Positions 63,414 to 64,000 of a stretch of DNA of 64,000 nucleotides are shown here, one piece after another; within the stretch, counting starts at the first letter, position 1; each line of letters starts with the position of its first letter. The notes beneath the pieces were generated by a model. The model was not told the DNA's origin. It was given only the letters and a program-made list of their open reading frames with translations, and did no database searches. Made by a program: the position numbers and the translations under genes. The stretch comes from Chaetorhynchus papuensis (Eukaryota > Chordata > Aves > Passeriformes > Rhipiduridae). The stretch spans positions 341,975-405,974 of the forward strand of contig VWYX01000774.1 of the NCBI GenBank assembly GCA_013396525.1, written 5' to 3'.

Positions 63414-63998
63414 GGCCTCCTCACGACGTGTCACCTTTTCCTCCTCTGATGATGATGATGACAGTCCAAAATTTTCACCCTCAGGCCAGTTTGTGATGAT
63501 TTCCAAGATCCCTGAGGGACTGGGGTTTCCTATTTGAGCTTGCTGTTGTGATCGGTGCAATCCACTTATTCTGTGTAGCATCAGGGCTATGATGCGTTGC
63601 AGGGACTTTCGCTTTGAACATTGGGCGATTGTCTCTGGCCCTGACTCTCCCTGCTGTTGCAAGGGCCCTACTTCCTCTTCATCCCTCACTAAGTGAACTG
63701 ATTTTGTCTAGGATTTCTTCTTCTTCTGTATAGGGGTGACTGGTACCACCGACACAGGTTGTTTCTCTGGTTCAGCTGCAGTTTGAGTGGCCCCAGTGCC
63801 TGTTGGTCTGCTTTTCTTAACATCCAAAGGAAATTCAAAATTCTCAAAAGCTGTTGTAAGGCATGAAGGAGAAAGAGGGGCTGACAAGCTGGGAGAAATC
63901 ATCCTCCCATATTCTCCCCACAGACTAGGTACAGTTATTAATGGACTCCCAAAGAGAGTACTTGAGGTAAGGGTAGGAGAACAACACCGAACACACAT
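63414..63998 (-). pseudogene. Gag-side retroviral sequence, partial
   Basis: One open frame runs in from the right edge and is cut by an in-frame TAG at 63710-63708, just after a KKKKS stretch. It then resumes in the same frame through an acidic, Gln/Ser-rich segment to the RNase H start. The placement upstream of pol and the low-complexity basic and acidic composition suggest Gag or a Gag-pol linker. I do not recognise a capsid or zinc-knuckle motif, so the assignment is tentative. Confidence 0.5.
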
Positions 63999-64000
63999 CC

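Larger units (their letters stand above)
61282..63998 (-). mobile_element. Endogenous retrovirus remnant, 3' part, continues past right edge
   Basis: Read on the minus strand this is a provirus in 5'-to-3' order: a Gag-side region (63998 to about 63414), RNase H, integrase, a polypurine tract and a 3' LTR. There is no env between integrase and the LTR. In-frame stops and frameshifts occur throughout, so it is an inactive old copy. The protease and reverse transcriptase core are missing, and the sequence passes almost directly from the Gag side to RNase H. The 5' LTR, primer-binding site and start of gag must lie beyond 64000. The lack of env and the domain order fit an ERV-L-like or env-less avian family, but the exact family is not determined here. 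Confidence 0.85.

Overview
The window is vertebrate nuclear DNA, most likely from a bird. It has GT-AG introns, sparse exons in AT-rich non-coding DNA, CR1-type LINE fragments (one ending in the 8-bp-repeat-like 3' terminus typical of avian CR1), and an endogenous retrovirus remnant of a kind I associate with bird genomes. The avian call is an inference: CR1 also occurs in other reptiles. There is no bacterial-style gene organisation.

One gene is recognisable: TAF2, the TFIID subunit also called TAFII150 or CIF150, on the minus strand. I placed 23 coding exons by hand between 57459 and 13150. Together they hold 3,334 coding nt: one nt completing a split codon, then 1,111 codons including the stop. 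All 22 internal junctions agree in phase. The visible product is about 1,110 residues. The missing part is about the first 100 residues of the protein, promoter included, and should lie beyond the right edge (>64000). The last exon ends in a His/Lys-rich tail followed by the stop at 13150-13152. A 3' UTR with a poly(A) signal at 12407-12412 follows.

Layout: 1 to about 12.4 kb is gene-poor DNA downstream of TAF2, with no feature I can support beyond simple-sequence tracts. From 12.4 to 13.4 kb are the 3' UTR and terminal exon. From 13.4 to 22.7 kb is the largest complete intron. From 22.7 to 57.5 kb are the other 22 exons, with CR1 fragments in two introns. From 57.5 to 64 kb is intron DNA upstream of the first visible exon. 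It carries a CR1 copy (58587-59330) and the 3' half of an internally deleted endogenous retrovirus (61282-63998+), both in the same orientation as TAF2.

I found no undescribed multi-gene system. The points most worth checking are: a symmetric 51-codon TAF2 exon (23269-23421) that I do not recall from the canonical human protein; the apparent absence of the about 41-residue human segment expected in the 9.3-kb intron, with a possible 18-nt in-frame microexon there; and the sense-oriented retroviral remnant, in which Gag-side sequence runs almost directly into RNase H.
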